A stretch of DNA of 34,279 bases from the NCBI GenBank assembly GCA_905216195.1, contig CAJMSX010000043.1:1-34279 (forward strand), read 5' to 3'. The position numbers were made by a program, and so were the translations under genes. The notes beneath the pieces are model-generated. The model was not told the origin of the DNA and made no database searches. It was given only the letters and a program-made list of their open reading frames with translations. The DNA comes from an uncultured bacterium. GTDB taxonomy: Bacteria; Bacteroidota; Bacteroidia; Bacteroidales; Marinifilaceae. Positions 24,992-33,055 of the stretch are shown here, in pieces; positions within the stretch are counted from its first letter, which is position 1; every line of letters begins with the position of its first letter.

Positions 24992-25696
24992 TCACACCTT
25001 GTTCATGAAATTTATACTGTGGCAAGCGGCGATTCCGGCAGTTTCTGTACGCAACCGACTCACTCCTAACGATATAGGAATAAAACCGTTAGCTACAGCC
25101 CATTCTACTTCTGGCATTGAAAAATCGCCTTCGGGACCGATCAAAATCAGGGCATCCTCTCCCGGCTTATACACCTCGTCTAACCCTCTTTTTTCCCCCG
25201 CTTGACAATGAGCGATAAATTTTTGCCCGGGCCGCTCTGCGGACACAAACCGTCGGAAATCCGTCACTGCATGCAAACGGGGCAGATAGGCTTTCTGAGA
25301 TTGTTTCATGGCCGCTACGATTACTTTTTCCAGGCGTTCCATCTTCACTTCTTTACGTTCCGAATGGGTCGTCCGGAGCAGGGTAAATTCTTCAGTCCCC
25401 ATTTCCGTACATTTTTCCAGCATCCATTCGGTACGGTCGATATTTTTGGTAGGAGCCACCGCTAAGTGCAAGTGAAAGGAACGTTTCCCGTAACCGGAAA
25501 TCTGCATCTTTATTTCGACTTCGCATCCTTTCGGATCGGTCCCGGCTATGATCCCCCGGTAAAAACCTCCGCACCCATCCACCAAAAGGATCTCCTCCCC
25601 TTTGGTCAACCGCAACACCCGCAGACAATGTTTCGATTCTTCCGGATTCAAACGATAGGATTTCCCTTGTATATCCGGTGTATAAAATACATGCAT
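24992..25696 (-). CDS. rsmE: 16S rRNA (uracil-1498-N3)-methyltransferase RsmE
   Basis: This is a 234-residue SPOUT-class methyltransferase that uses S-adenosylmethionine to methylate U1498 of 16S rRNA in assembled 30S subunits. An N-terminal PUA-like domain (1-70) contains ESKHCLRVLRLTKGEEI. The catalytic SPOUT knot contains MLEKCTEMGTEEF, LILIGPEGDFSMPEVEWA and ISLGVSRLRTETAGIAA, the family signatures for cofactor binding. The length is normal for the family. It is the middle gene of a three-gene group, preceded by a small membrane protein and followed by the DUF4159 gene. Confidence 0.96.
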   Translation of the reverse strand: MHVFYTPDIQGKSYRLNPEESKHCLRVLRLTKGEEILLVDGCGGFYRGIIAGTDPKGCEVEIKMQISGYGKRSFHLHLAVAPTKNIDRTEWMLEKCTEMGTEEFTLLRTTHSERKEVKMERLEKVIVAAMKQSQKAYLPRLHAVTDFRRFVSAERPGQKFIAHCQAGEKRGLDEVYKPGEDALILIGPEGDFSMPEVEWAVANGFIPISLGVSRLRTETAGIAACHSINFMNKV

Positions 25697-25726
25697 TCCA
25701 CTATGAATTTAGAGTTCGCGAACCGG

Positions 25727-25936
25727 CTATTTCACATTTCTTTTTGCAGAAGAACCGGAAAAAGCAATCCCGGCAAGCAGGAACCAAATCGGCAACAAAG
25801 GCTGGGTCATTCTCCACAGAGCGGAAAAAGCCTCGTCCCACTGATGAGTTTTTCCCAATTGATAACATAAGATACTGATCAGCATAAAATAGACCAACCC
25901 TAAATAGATAGCGATAAAAAGACCGTTTTTCTTCAT
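25727..25936 (-). CDS. Small two-helix membrane protein upstream of rsmE
   Basis: The protein has 69 residues. I start it at the ATG at 25936 (MKKNGLFIAIYLGLVYFMLI) rather than the 19-residue longer frame, because a Lys-rich start runs directly into a membrane helix. Two hydrophobic helices (about 5-25 and 46-62) flank a short hydrophilic loop with GKTHQWDEAFSALWRM. The C-terminus is basic. I do not recognise a family. It ends 30 bases before rsmE and is probably the first gene of that operon. Confidence 0.6.
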   Translation of the reverse strand: MKKNGLFIAIYLGLVYFMLISILCYQLGKTHQWDEAFSALWRMTQPLLPIWFLLAGIAFSGSSAKRNVK

Positions 25937-25999
25937 TCTCTTCAATTTTGGGCATAAAGGTAAAAATTTTATCCGAATAGTAGCGGGAAGCAAATATTC

Positions 26000-26025
26000 A
26001 AAAAAAGGAGCCGAACGTCGACTCC
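26000..26025 (-). terminator. Intrinsic terminator of the EF-G paralogue gene
   Basis: On the minus strand the stem GGAGTCG/CGGCTCC (7 bp, one T-G pair) has a 5-base loop and is followed by seven T. It lies 13 bases after the gene's stop codon. Confidence 0.88.
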
Positions 26026-26037
26026 CTCTCTTTGGAT

Positions 26038-28194
26038 TTATTCATCGTCTTCCGATTCCTGATAAGCTTTAAGTAGTTCTTCCTGAATTTCAGCAGGTAC
26101 TTTTTCATAACCGGCAAACTTCATCGTAAAAGTCGCACGTCCTCCTGTGATGGAACTCAGAGCGGTAGAATAACGCTGCATTTCCTTCAGGGGTACTTTT
26201 GCCATAATCTTTTGAAAACCGCTATCGGCATCCATACCCATAATCATAGCCCGGCGGGTTTGCAAATCGCCCATCACATCTCCCATATCTTCTTCGGGCA
26301 CCAATACCTCTACGTCATAGATGGGTTCCAAAACTTTCGGATTGGCGTTCTTAAAGGCTTCGCTAAAAGCATGACGTCCGGCCAGACGGAAAGAAATTTC
26401 ATTGGAATCCACCGGGTGCATTTTTCCATCGTAAATACATACCCGGATATCCCGCGCATACGATCCGGTCAAGGGACCTTCTTCCATTTTTTCCATGATA
26501 CCTTTCAGAATAGCCGGCATAAAACGGGCTTCGATCACCCCTCCTACGATACAGTTGTAAAATACCAGCTTACCGCCCCAGGGTAAATCATATTCTTCCT
26601 TGCCTTTGACGCTGATCTTACTGTCTATACCACCGATCTTATAAGAAGTCGGATCCGGCATCCCCTCTTCGTAAGGCTCGATCACCATGTGTACTTCTCC
26701 GAACTGGCCGGCACCTCCGGATTGCTTTTTATGACGGTATTCCGCCTGAGCATATTTCGTGATGGTTTCCCGGTAGGGGATTTTCGGAGTGACGAACTCG
26801 ATAGGCACTTTATCATTATGTTCGATACGCCATTTCATGGTGTTGAGATGAAATTCACCCTGACCCGAAAGAATCAACTGTTTCAATTCCTTAGAATATT
26901 CTACCAGCAAAGAGGGATCCTCTCCGTGCATCCGGTTGAGTATTTCCGCCATTTTTTCATCGTCGCCTTTATTGACGGCCCGTACGGCTGTACGGAAGCG
27001 GGGATCCGGATATTTAATTTCCGGGAATTTATATTCACAATCCTTCTCATTCAAAGTATCTCCGTTTTTCGTACTCTTTAACTTCACCGTCGCCCCTATA
27101 TCTCCGGCTTTCAACTCCGCCACCTTGGTCCGGTTCTTTCCGGCAACCGCAAATAACTGAGCCATACGTTCTTTTGAATCGTTGGACATGTTGAATAAAT
27201 CGTCCCCTTCTTTCACCGTTCCCGACATCACTTTAAAGTAATTGATATCTCCCAGGTGGGGTTCGATAGAAGTAGAAAAAATAAAAATGGACGTCGGACC
27301 GTTTTCATCATAAGGCACCAATTTTCCGGCAATCGTCGATTTCCCCGGCATAGCGGCAGCGCTCGGAGCGACATTGACCAAAAACTCCATAAAACGTCTT
27401 ACACACATATCCTTCTCGGCCGAAACGCAGAATACCGGGAACATATCCCGGGCGATCAGTCCGGCCCGGATACCGGCCCGCATTTCATCTTCCGTAAGGC
27501 TTCCTTTTTCAAAATAAAGCTCCATCAGCTTTTCGTCATTTTCCGCCGCAGCTTCAATCAGTGCATTGTGTAATTCTTCCGCTCTTTCTTTTTCCGCTTC
27601 AGGAATAGGCAACACTTCCGGCTTACCGCCTTCAGGCTTCCATTTATACATCTCCATTTTCAATACGTCTATCACCATATTGAATTCCGTGCCGGGATTG
27701 ACCGGATATTGCACCAAAACCACTTTTTTACCGAAAGAGGATTTCGCGTGTTCTACGGTTTGTTCGAAATTGGCTTTTTCATGATCCAGTTGATTTACGA
27801 CAAAAATCAACGGTTTATTCATTCTCTTTACATGACGGCTTATAATCTCCGTCCCCACTTCCACTCCTTTTACCGCATTTACTACCATGACAGCCGTATC
27901 GGCCACATCCAGCGCAGAGATAACGCCTCCGACAAAATCATCGGCCCCCGGAGTATCTATAAAATTTAACTTCTGATTTTTCCATTCGGCATATAATACA
28001 GCCGGGAAAACCGAAGATCCGTACTCCTGTTCGACAGGCCGGTAATCAGAGGAGGTGTTCTTAGCACTCACGCTACCTCTGCGCGGGATGACCCCGCCCT
28101 CGTACATCATCGCTTCAGCCAGTGTGGTTTTACCGGAACCGGCACTGCCCACGAGTGCGATATTTTTAATCTCGTTAGGACTATAGGTTTTCAT
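26038..28194 (-). CDS. fusA2: EF-G paralogue (EF-G2 type) with altered GTPase motifs
   Basis: This is a 718-residue translocase-like factor with EF-G domains I-V. The G-domain departs from canonical EF-G. G1 is GSAGSGKTT (16-24) instead of AHxDHGKTT. G3 is DTPGADDF (80-87), where EF-G has DTPGHVDF, so the catalytic His is Ala84. G4 is NQLD (134-137). The switch-I region has YGSSV in place of RGITI. Later domains look normal, with ELKQLILSGQGEFHLNTMKWRIE and ALSSITGGRATFTMKF. A Bacteroides paralogue, EF-G2, is known to support translocation without GTPase activity and to be needed in gut colonisation; this protein has the expected changes. It is monocistronic, with a terminator at 26000 and a palindrome in front. 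Confidence 0.92.
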   Translation of the reverse strand: MKTYSPNEIKNIALVGSAGSGKTTLAEAMMYEGGVIPRRGSVSAKNTSSDYRPVEQEYGSSVFPAVLYAEWKNQKLNFIDTPGADDFVGGVISALDVADTAVMVVNAVKGVEVGTEIISRHVKRMNKPLIFVVNQLDHEKANFEQTVEHAKSSFGKKVVLVQYPVNPGTEFNMVIDVLKMEMYKWKPEGGKPEVLPIPEAEKERAEELHNALIEAAAENDEKLMELYFEKGSLTEDEMRAGIRAGLIARDMFPVFCVSAEKDMCVRRFMEFLVNVAPSAAAMPGKSTIAGKLVPYDENGPTSIFIFSTSIEPHLGDINYFKVMSGTVKEGDDLFNMSNDSKERMAQLFAVAGKNRTKVAELKAGDIGATVKLKSTKNGDTLNEKDCEYKFPEIKYPDPRFRTAVRAVNKGDDEKMAEILNRMHGEDPSLLVEYSKELKQLILSGQGEFHLNTMKWRIEHNDKVPIEFVTPKIPYRETITKYAQAEYRHKKQSGGAGQFGEVHMVIEPYEEGMPDPTSYKIGGIDSKISVKGKEEYDLPWGGKLVFYNCIVGGVIEARFMPAILKGIMEKMEEGPLTGSYARDIRVCIYDGKMHPVDSNEISFRLAGRHAFSEAFKNANPKVLEPIYDVEVLVPEEDMGDVMGDLQTRRAMIMGMDADSGFQKIMAKVPLKEMQRYSTALSSITGGRATFTMKFAGYEKVPAEIQEELLKAYQESEDDE

Positions 28195-28231
28195 GGTAAA
28201 TAAGTTTTAAGTTATTATAAATATACGATTC

Positions 28232-28249
28232 AAACGTTTTAAAACGGTT
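28232..28249. promoter_or_regulatory. Palindromic operator-like site before the EF-G paralogue
   Basis: CGTTTTAAAACG at 28235-28246 is a perfect 12-bp palindrome. It extends to 18 bp (AAACG...CGGTT) with one mismatched pair. It lies about 40 bases before the ATG, just downstream of a candidate -7 box and over the predicted transcript start, a usual place for a regulator to bind. Confidence 0.4.
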
Positions 28250-28251
28250 CA

Positions 28252-28281
28252 CAAATTAAACACAATTTTTGAAAAAAACAA
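28252..28281 (-). promoter_or_regulatory. Candidate promoter of the EF-G paralogue
   Basis: On the minus strand TTG at 28279-28281 and TTAATTTG at 28252-28259 are 19 bases apart. They match the -33/-7 consensus with one mismatch in the -7 box. The predicted start is near 28245, inside the palindrome at 28232-28249. Confidence 0.4.
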
Positions 28282-28400
28282 GAAAAGGCATAAAGTGTAA
28301 TCGAATTAAAACCATGCAGGGTGTATCTGGCCCCAGAAGCAAACGGTCCCTGTTCCGGTATACAGGCCGGAAGGCCCCATCGCTCTCTATCACTTCCGCT

Positions 28401-30119
28401 TCATCGGACCGGCAAAGAAATCGTAAAACGGCTTCCCCGGCCCACCTCACTTTCTACCCGTATACTCCCTCCGTGAGCTTCGACAAAATCCCTGGAAATC
28501 GCCAGCCCCAAACCGCTTCCCTGTACTTTGGTCCCGGGAACCCGAAAATATCGGTCGAATATGCTTTGGTGATAGCGGGGATCGATCCCCTTACCAAAAT
28601 CCTGTACGTATATGTCTACGAATCCTTCCCGTTTCACCCCTCCGATGATGACCCGGGAATTTTCCTTCGAATAATGAATGGCATTGGATAATAAATTGGT
28701 CACCACCCAAGCTACCTTTTCACTATCTACAAACAATTTCGGCATTTTCTCTTCGGGATATTCCACTTCGATGTTACAACCGAATCGTTCGGCAAGAACC
28801 CGGGTCGCTTTAACGGCATAATCAATCAATTCTATCGGCTTGGTAATTTTGGGACTCAATTGGAGTTTGCCTGTCTCGACCTGCGTCATTTTCAACAGTT
28901 CTCCGGTAATATTCAATAAACGGTCGCTGTTTTCCTTTATGGTTTGCGACAGGGTCTTCTGCTCCTCGTTTAAAGCTCCGATTCGTTCATCTTCTAACAG
29001 CTTCAAACTCATCATGATAGCAGATATAGGAGTTTTTAATTCGTGGGATATGGTCGAAATAAACGCCGTTTTAGCCGTATCCAACTCCTTAAATTCCGTA
29101 ATATTTTTCAACAATATGACATCACCTACATATTTTTGCTCGGTTTCTCCCGCCGGGTCCAGATTCATTTTCACATACTTCGCCTGAAAATAACTTTCCT
29201 TATTATCCGCGTATATCTTCAAAGGTTCACGTTTCTCGTTCGGTTGTACCAATTCCCGGATGAGCCGGCGTAACAGATCGTTTTTCAGGGCTACCTCGTC
29301 GGCTTGCTTACCGAGTATGTTTTCCCGGGACAGATTGAGTACATTCAAAGCCTCTTCGTTCACAAAAAGCACTTTCCGGTTTTGATCCAGACCGATAATC
29401 GGTTCATGTATGCTGTTGACCACCCCTTCCACATATTTTTTGGCGGTCAACAAATCCGCTAAGGTACTACGACGGTATTCTGCCAGGTTTTCAGCCATGT
29501 TGTTAAAAGAAGTAGCTACAGCTCCGAACTCTTCGGTAGCGGGAAAATGCAGGCGTTTTTCATAATTCCGGTTGGCAATTTCCAGGATACCGTTTGTCAG
29601 TTCCCGAATCGGCCGTACGAGGCGTCGCGGAAAAACAATCAGTAAACCCAAAGCGACCAGAATACAGGAAATTCCTACAATATAAATCCAGCACGTCGCC
29701 CGCTCGGCCGTACGGGTGGCAATTTCACTTTTCCGGTGGATAGAAGCCATATTCAGACTCATGATATCGTGTAAATCCTGTCGCAACTGTTGCAGGTTTT
29801 CGGTGTTCAAATTCCGGCGGAACAAGTGGAAATGCCGTTTTAACCTGGCCGTAGCATCTCCTTCATCGATCTCCGTGATATTTTCCTGTTGTAAAGCCAG
29901 ATTCTCCGTAAACATGCGTTCTGCCGCCGGATCGGTATTTATATTTTCCAAAGCATACAGCATTTTTTTGGCATAATCCAGCGATTTGTAATTATCGGCC
30001 AGTATATTGCGAGTATCGCCGGAAAGGTCACTGATATACTTGACCGATAAAAGCCCCAACACGACAATCATAGTAAAAAGGATTCCGATTCCGTAGGTCA
30101 GTTTTGTTTTCAGTTTCAT
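28401..30119 (-). CDS. Membrane sensor histidine kinase (HAMP-PAS-HisKA-HATPase) next to kdpD
   Basis: This is a 572-residue sensor kinase. One membrane helix lies at about 9-28, followed by a periplasmic helical segment (30-140) and a second helix at about 142-163. A HAMP linker spans about 164-216 (RLVRPIRELTNGILEIANRN). A PAS domain lies at about 225-345, with VVNSIHEPIIGLDQNRKVLF. HisKA contains the phospho-acceptor His359 in FISTISHELKTPISAIMMSL. HATPase_c has the N-box NLLSNAIHYS, DFGKGIDPR and GSGLGLAISRDF. It follows the KdpD N-terminal protein by 77 bases and so looks like the kinase half of a split KdpD. Its membrane and PAS part is not KdpD-like. No response regulator gene is adjacent; fusA2 follows. 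Confidence 0.92.
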   Translation of the reverse strand: MKLKTKLTYGIGILFTMIVVLGLLSVKYISDLSGDTRNILADNYKSLDYAKKMLYALENINTDPAAERMFTENLALQQENITEIDEGDATARLKRHFHLFRRNLNTENLQQLRQDLHDIMSLNMASIHRKSEIATRTAERATCWIYIVGISCILVALGLLIVFPRRLVRPIRELTNGILEIANRNYEKRLHFPATEEFGAVATSFNNMAENLAEYRRSTLADLLTAKKYVEGVVNSIHEPIIGLDQNRKVLFVNEEALNVLNLSRENILGKQADEVALKNDLLRRLIRELVQPNEKREPLKIYADNKESYFQAKYVKMNLDPAGETEQKYVGDVILLKNITEFKELDTAKTAFISTISHELKTPISAIMMSLKLLEDERIGALNEEQKTLSQTIKENSDRLLNITGELLKMTQVETGKLQLSPKITKPIELIDYAVKATRVLAERFGCNIEVEYPEEKMPKLFVDSEKVAWVVTNLLSNAIHYSKENSRVIIGGVKREGFVDIYVQDFGKGIDPRYHQSIFDRYFRVPGTKVQGSGLGLAISRDFVEAHGGSIRVESEVGRGSRFTISLPVR

Positions 30120-30196
30120 AATTTTTTCAATTTAATCCCATCGCCCTTCGTTTTTTTCTCTCTTTGCTCTATTCTTGTGCCAGAGATTTCCCAACC

Positions 30197-31324
30197 CTAT
30201 TTAGCGGACAAAATAATCAAATCAATATTCATTATCGCTAAATGATTCACTAATTTCCGGTATCTCCAGGCTTTTGTAAAAATATTCCAGAAACCGAAAA
30301 CGGGACGCCCCATACATACCGTACTGATTTGTTGTTCACGGCATACTTTCAGAATACTGTCGATCACCTGGTCCGATTGGATCTGTATAACTTCCCCCTT
30401 CAATTCCGATGCCAATTTAAAATGATTCAGCAAATGCCGCTGATCCGCCAGCGGAATCCGATCCGGACTTTCCCGGGAGGTCTGTACATACAAAACGGCA
30501 AAAGAGGTGTTGTAATGGGTGGCCAGACGAGCCGTTTTCCGGATAATCCGGCGAGGCGATTTTTCAGCACTGCTGATACAGGCCAGAAATTTTTCATGCC
30601 GCAGTCCCGGATTTTCCGTCACCTCATTTTCCACTTTTTTTTCTACCCGCAAAGCCACTTCTTTCAAGGCCAGCTCCCGCAACTGCAAAATATTTTCCGA
30701 CCTGAAAAAATTACGGAGGGCAATCTCTATTTTCTCCGGTTTATAAATGTTTCCGGCCTTCAATCGTTCCACCAGCTCTTCCGCCGTCAAATCAATATTC
30801 ACCACTTCATCCGCCTGTTCCAACACACTGTCCGGGATACGCTCTTTCACCTCTATCCGGGTGATATCCTGGATTTCTTCATTCAAACTCTCGATATGCT
30901 GTATATTGACGGCACTGATGACATTGATTCCCGCATCCAGCAATTCAAACACATCCTGCCAGCGTTTCTCGTTTTTACTGCCTTCAATATTGGTATGAGC
31001 CAGCTCGTCTACAATTACAATTTCCGGATGCAGGTGGAGGATGGCCTGTAAATCCATTTCTTCCAACTCTTTTCCTTTATAATATATCTTACGCCTCGGA
31101 ATGACAGGGACGCCTTCCAGTTTTTTTTCCGTATTTATTCTTCCATGTGTTTCAATATACCCGATTTTTACATCCACGCCGCTTTTCAATAGCTGATGAG
31201 CTTCCTGCAACATGCGGTAAGTCTTCCCTACCCCGGCAATCATCCCGATGTAGATTTTGAACTTACCCCTACGCGACCGTTTGATCAAATCCAGAAAATG
31301 CTGTACGCTTTGTTCTTTATCCAT
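30197..31324 (-). CDS. kdpD: KdpD N-terminal sensor protein (KdpD domain plus USP, no kinase)
   Basis: This is a 375-residue cytoplasmic protein matching only the N-terminal part of canonical KdpD, which is about 900 residues in E. coli. The KdpD domain (about 18-230) contains Walker A GMIAGVGKT (27-35) and VIVDELAHTNIEGSKNEKR, then AVNIQHIESLNEEI. A universal-stress-protein-like domain follows at about 245-375. The four membrane helices and the histidine-kinase core are absent; the stop is followed by a separate kinase gene on the same strand. The break is not a simple frameshift, because the next gene has different sensory domains. It lies downstream of kdpB, kdpC and the outer-membrane protein, so it belongs to the Kdp potassium-uptake locus. 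Confidence 0.92.
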   Translation of the reverse strand: MDKEQSVQHFLDLIKRSRRGKFKIYIGMIAGVGKTYRMLQEAHQLLKSGVDVKIGYIETHGRINTEKKLEGVPVIPRRKIYYKGKELEEMDLQAILHLHPEIVIVDELAHTNIEGSKNEKRWQDVFELLDAGINVISAVNIQHIESLNEEIQDITRIEVKERIPDSVLEQADEVVNIDLTAEELVERLKAGNIYKPEKIEIALRNFFRSENILQLRELALKEVALRVEKKVENEVTENPGLRHEKFLACISSAEKSPRRIIRKTARLATHYNTSFAVLYVQTSRESPDRIPLADQRHLLNHFKLASELKGEVIQIQSDQVIDSILKVCREQQISTVCMGRPVFGFWNIFTKAWRYRKLVNHLAIMNIDLIILSAK

Positions 31325-31465
31325 ATCCGGCTTATCTATTTGGGAAATTTACAGCTAAATCCGTGCCATGAATTTTACACTTCAGATATCCTATTCATTG
31401 TCAGAATTTTATCCTCGCAAAAGACGGATAATATGAATTCACTTTTTCCCATTTTGAAAAAGTAC

Positions 31466-31480
31466 ATGCCGAATCGGCAT
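31466..31480. repeat. Short perfect inverted repeat between the outer-membrane protein and kdpD genes
   Basis: ATGCCG and CGGCAT face each other around a 3-base loop. Five T follow on the plus strand, and on the minus strand a T-run begins four bases later. It could be a weak two-way terminator after the outer-membrane protein gene, or a regulator site. Nothing more can be said. Confidence 0.4.
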
Positions 31481-31527
31481 TTTTCTTCCGGTAGTCTGAG
31501 GTGAATTGCCGCTCTGCCGGAATCGCT

Positions 31528-32268
31528 TTACCGCAAGGTAAATCCGAACACCATATGCGCATCTTCATGAGCCGGATCGAATATCAGTCGTGCAAATACC
31601 GGTAATGAGAAAGAAGGCGTGATAGTCAATTCTTTTACAGCTCCCAGGGAAAGGTTGCAGACGGCAAACCGGTTTACTCCATATAAACGGCTTTCATAGG
31701 GCGAAACGCCCGCCGTAACATTCAAATCGATTCCTCCTGTCCTCCAGAGATAATTAAATTCCACATAAGAAGAATAATGCTGAGAGCCGTCCCTTTTTTT
31801 ATCGGCCCCCCAAAACATCGTATACCAGGCGATCGTCAACGGGTAACGCTCTGAAAGAGTATAATTCAAACCCGCTTCCAGGTAATGACGGGTACGGTGA
31901 TTATCGAAATGAAAATATTGATTATTTTTCCCATAAGCAACATCATCGCTTTTGGCATAGCGTTCCCCGTCCCACCAGTAATCGGTTAGAACTACCCCGA
32001 ATTTTCCGAAATGGTAAGCTGCCGTCAGGTCGATTTCTTTATGAGGCCCGCTGATTTCCTTCGACCCCCAGGCCGTCAAGGAAAAACCGCCCCTACTCAC
32101 GCTTATCGAAGGTTGTATGCTGGCTCCCGCATTGTAAGCCCCACGCCACACGTACGAACTGACAATATCGCCGCTTACCGAAAATTGTGTGTGTTTTAGC
32201 TGCTGAGCGGTTAAATCCAAGCCCGCCACAACTGCTATCAGTGTCCAAATTATTGTCTTCAGTTTCAT
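31528..32268 (-). CDS. Outer-membrane beta-barrel protein in the kdp locus
   Basis: This is a 246-residue protein with a signal peptide (1-21, ending LTAQQ). About ten amphipathic strands rich in Tyr, Trp and Phe follow, ending in FGFTLR. The segment SVSGDIVSSYVWRGAYNAGASIQPS resembles the first strands of the TorF/Gcw_chp putative porin group, in which a barrel follows an RG motif. It probably forms a small outer-membrane channel. It lies between kdpC and kdpD on the same strand, so potassium supply across the outer membrane is a reasonable guess from context, not shown by sequence. The family assignment is tentative; the outer-membrane barrel call is likely. Confidence 0.75.
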   Translation of the reverse strand: MKLKTIIWTLIAVVAGLDLTAQQLKHTQFSVSGDIVSSYVWRGAYNAGASIQPSISVSRGGFSLTAWGSKEISGPHKEIDLTAAYHFGKFGVVLTDYWWDGERYAKSDDVAYGKNNQYFHFDNHRTRHYLEAGLNYTLSERYPLTIAWYTMFWGADKKRDGSQHYSSYVEFNYLWRTGGIDLNVTAGVSPYESRLYGVNRFAVCNLSLGAVKELTITPSFSLPVFARLIFDPAHEDAHMVFGFTLR

Positions 32269-32318
32269 TTTATTTCACCTTTTCATTTTATCGAATACAT
32301 ACTTCCCCCACGGAAAGA

Positions 32319-32358
32319 AAAATCCGGCCCTGTTCGGGAATATCCCGGACCGGATTTT
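32319..32358 (-). terminator. Hairpin between kdpC and the outer-membrane protein gene
   Basis: AAAATCCGG (32319-32327) pairs with CCGGATTTT (32350-32358), and an inner CGGGA/TCCCG pair lies in the loop. On the minus strand the second arm ends in five T. It may end part of the kdpBC transcript, lowering expression of the downstream genes, or protect the 3' end of the kdpBC message. Confidence 0.6.
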
Positions 32359-32400
32359 ATACCTTCTTCCCGTCGTGGAAAAAATAGCTTTGTTTTAGGA

Positions 32401-32988
32401 TTATCGCTTAAGCGATTTCTGCGCCTGGTCCAAGGCAACATTCAATTTCAGTACATTTACCCGGGAAGCCGGACCGAAAAGTCCCAGTAAAGGGCCCCGC
32501 ACCTGTGCCTCGACCACAGCCCGGACCGCTTCTTCGCTCATTCCCCGGGCTGCCGCCACCCGTTTGATTTGCACATAAGCGCCCTCCTTGGAAATATCCG
32601 GATCCAAACCGCTGCCGCTAGCCGTAACCAGTTCGGCCGGTACATCGCAACATTGCAAATAAGGATGTCGCCTCAGAAAAGTATCGATCCGGACTTCCAC
32701 CTCCCGTAAATATTCGGGATTTGTAGCCCCTTTATTGCTCCCGGCCGAACCGGAAGCATCGTACCCTTCTCCCGCAGAAGAAGGACGACCCCAAAAATAA
32801 ATGTCCCGGGTAAACGTCTGTCCTACGTTTGCAGCACCTACCACTTTGCCATCCACCAAAACCACTTCGGCATTTCCGCCGTTCGGACCTACGGCTTTGG
32901 CAAATACCCACAGAACGAATATATAGAGCACACTGAAAAGGATACAGAATGCCAGAGTTAATTTTAAAGATTTCCACAAATTTTTCAT
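32401..32988 (-). CDS. kdpC: Potassium-transporting ATPase subunit KdpC
   Basis: This is a 195-residue subunit of the KdpFABC high-affinity K+ pump, which stabilises the complex and helps ATP binding by KdpB. A single membrane helix lies at about 8-31. The periplasmic domain carries the family marks QTFTRDIYFWGRPSSAGEGYD, then GATNPEYL. The hallmark TASGSGLDPDIS is followed by QIKRVAAARG and LGLFGPASRVNVLKLNVAL. Length is normal. It starts 68 bases after the kdpB stop on the same strand. Confidence 0.97.
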   Translation of the reverse strand: MKNLWKSLKLTLAFCILFSVLYIFVLWVFAKAVGPNGGNAEVVLVDGKVVGAANVGQTFTRDIYFWGRPSSAGEGYDASGSAGSNKGATNPEYLREVEVRIDTFLRRHPYLQCCDVPAELVTASGSGLDPDISKEGAYVQIKRVAAARGMSEEAVRAVVEAQVRGPLLGLFGPASRVNVLKLNVALDQAQKSLKR

Positions 32989-33055
32989 GACTTTCGAATT
33001 TATAATGGAGGCTGCTCCCTCGGTATATAGATCGCAGCTCTTTGATTTTTATTTT

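Noticed and set aside
28269..28691. Plus-strand open frame of 140 codons overlapping the histidine kinase end
   Set aside because: Most of it is antisense to the conserved HATPase region; no family content or promoter.
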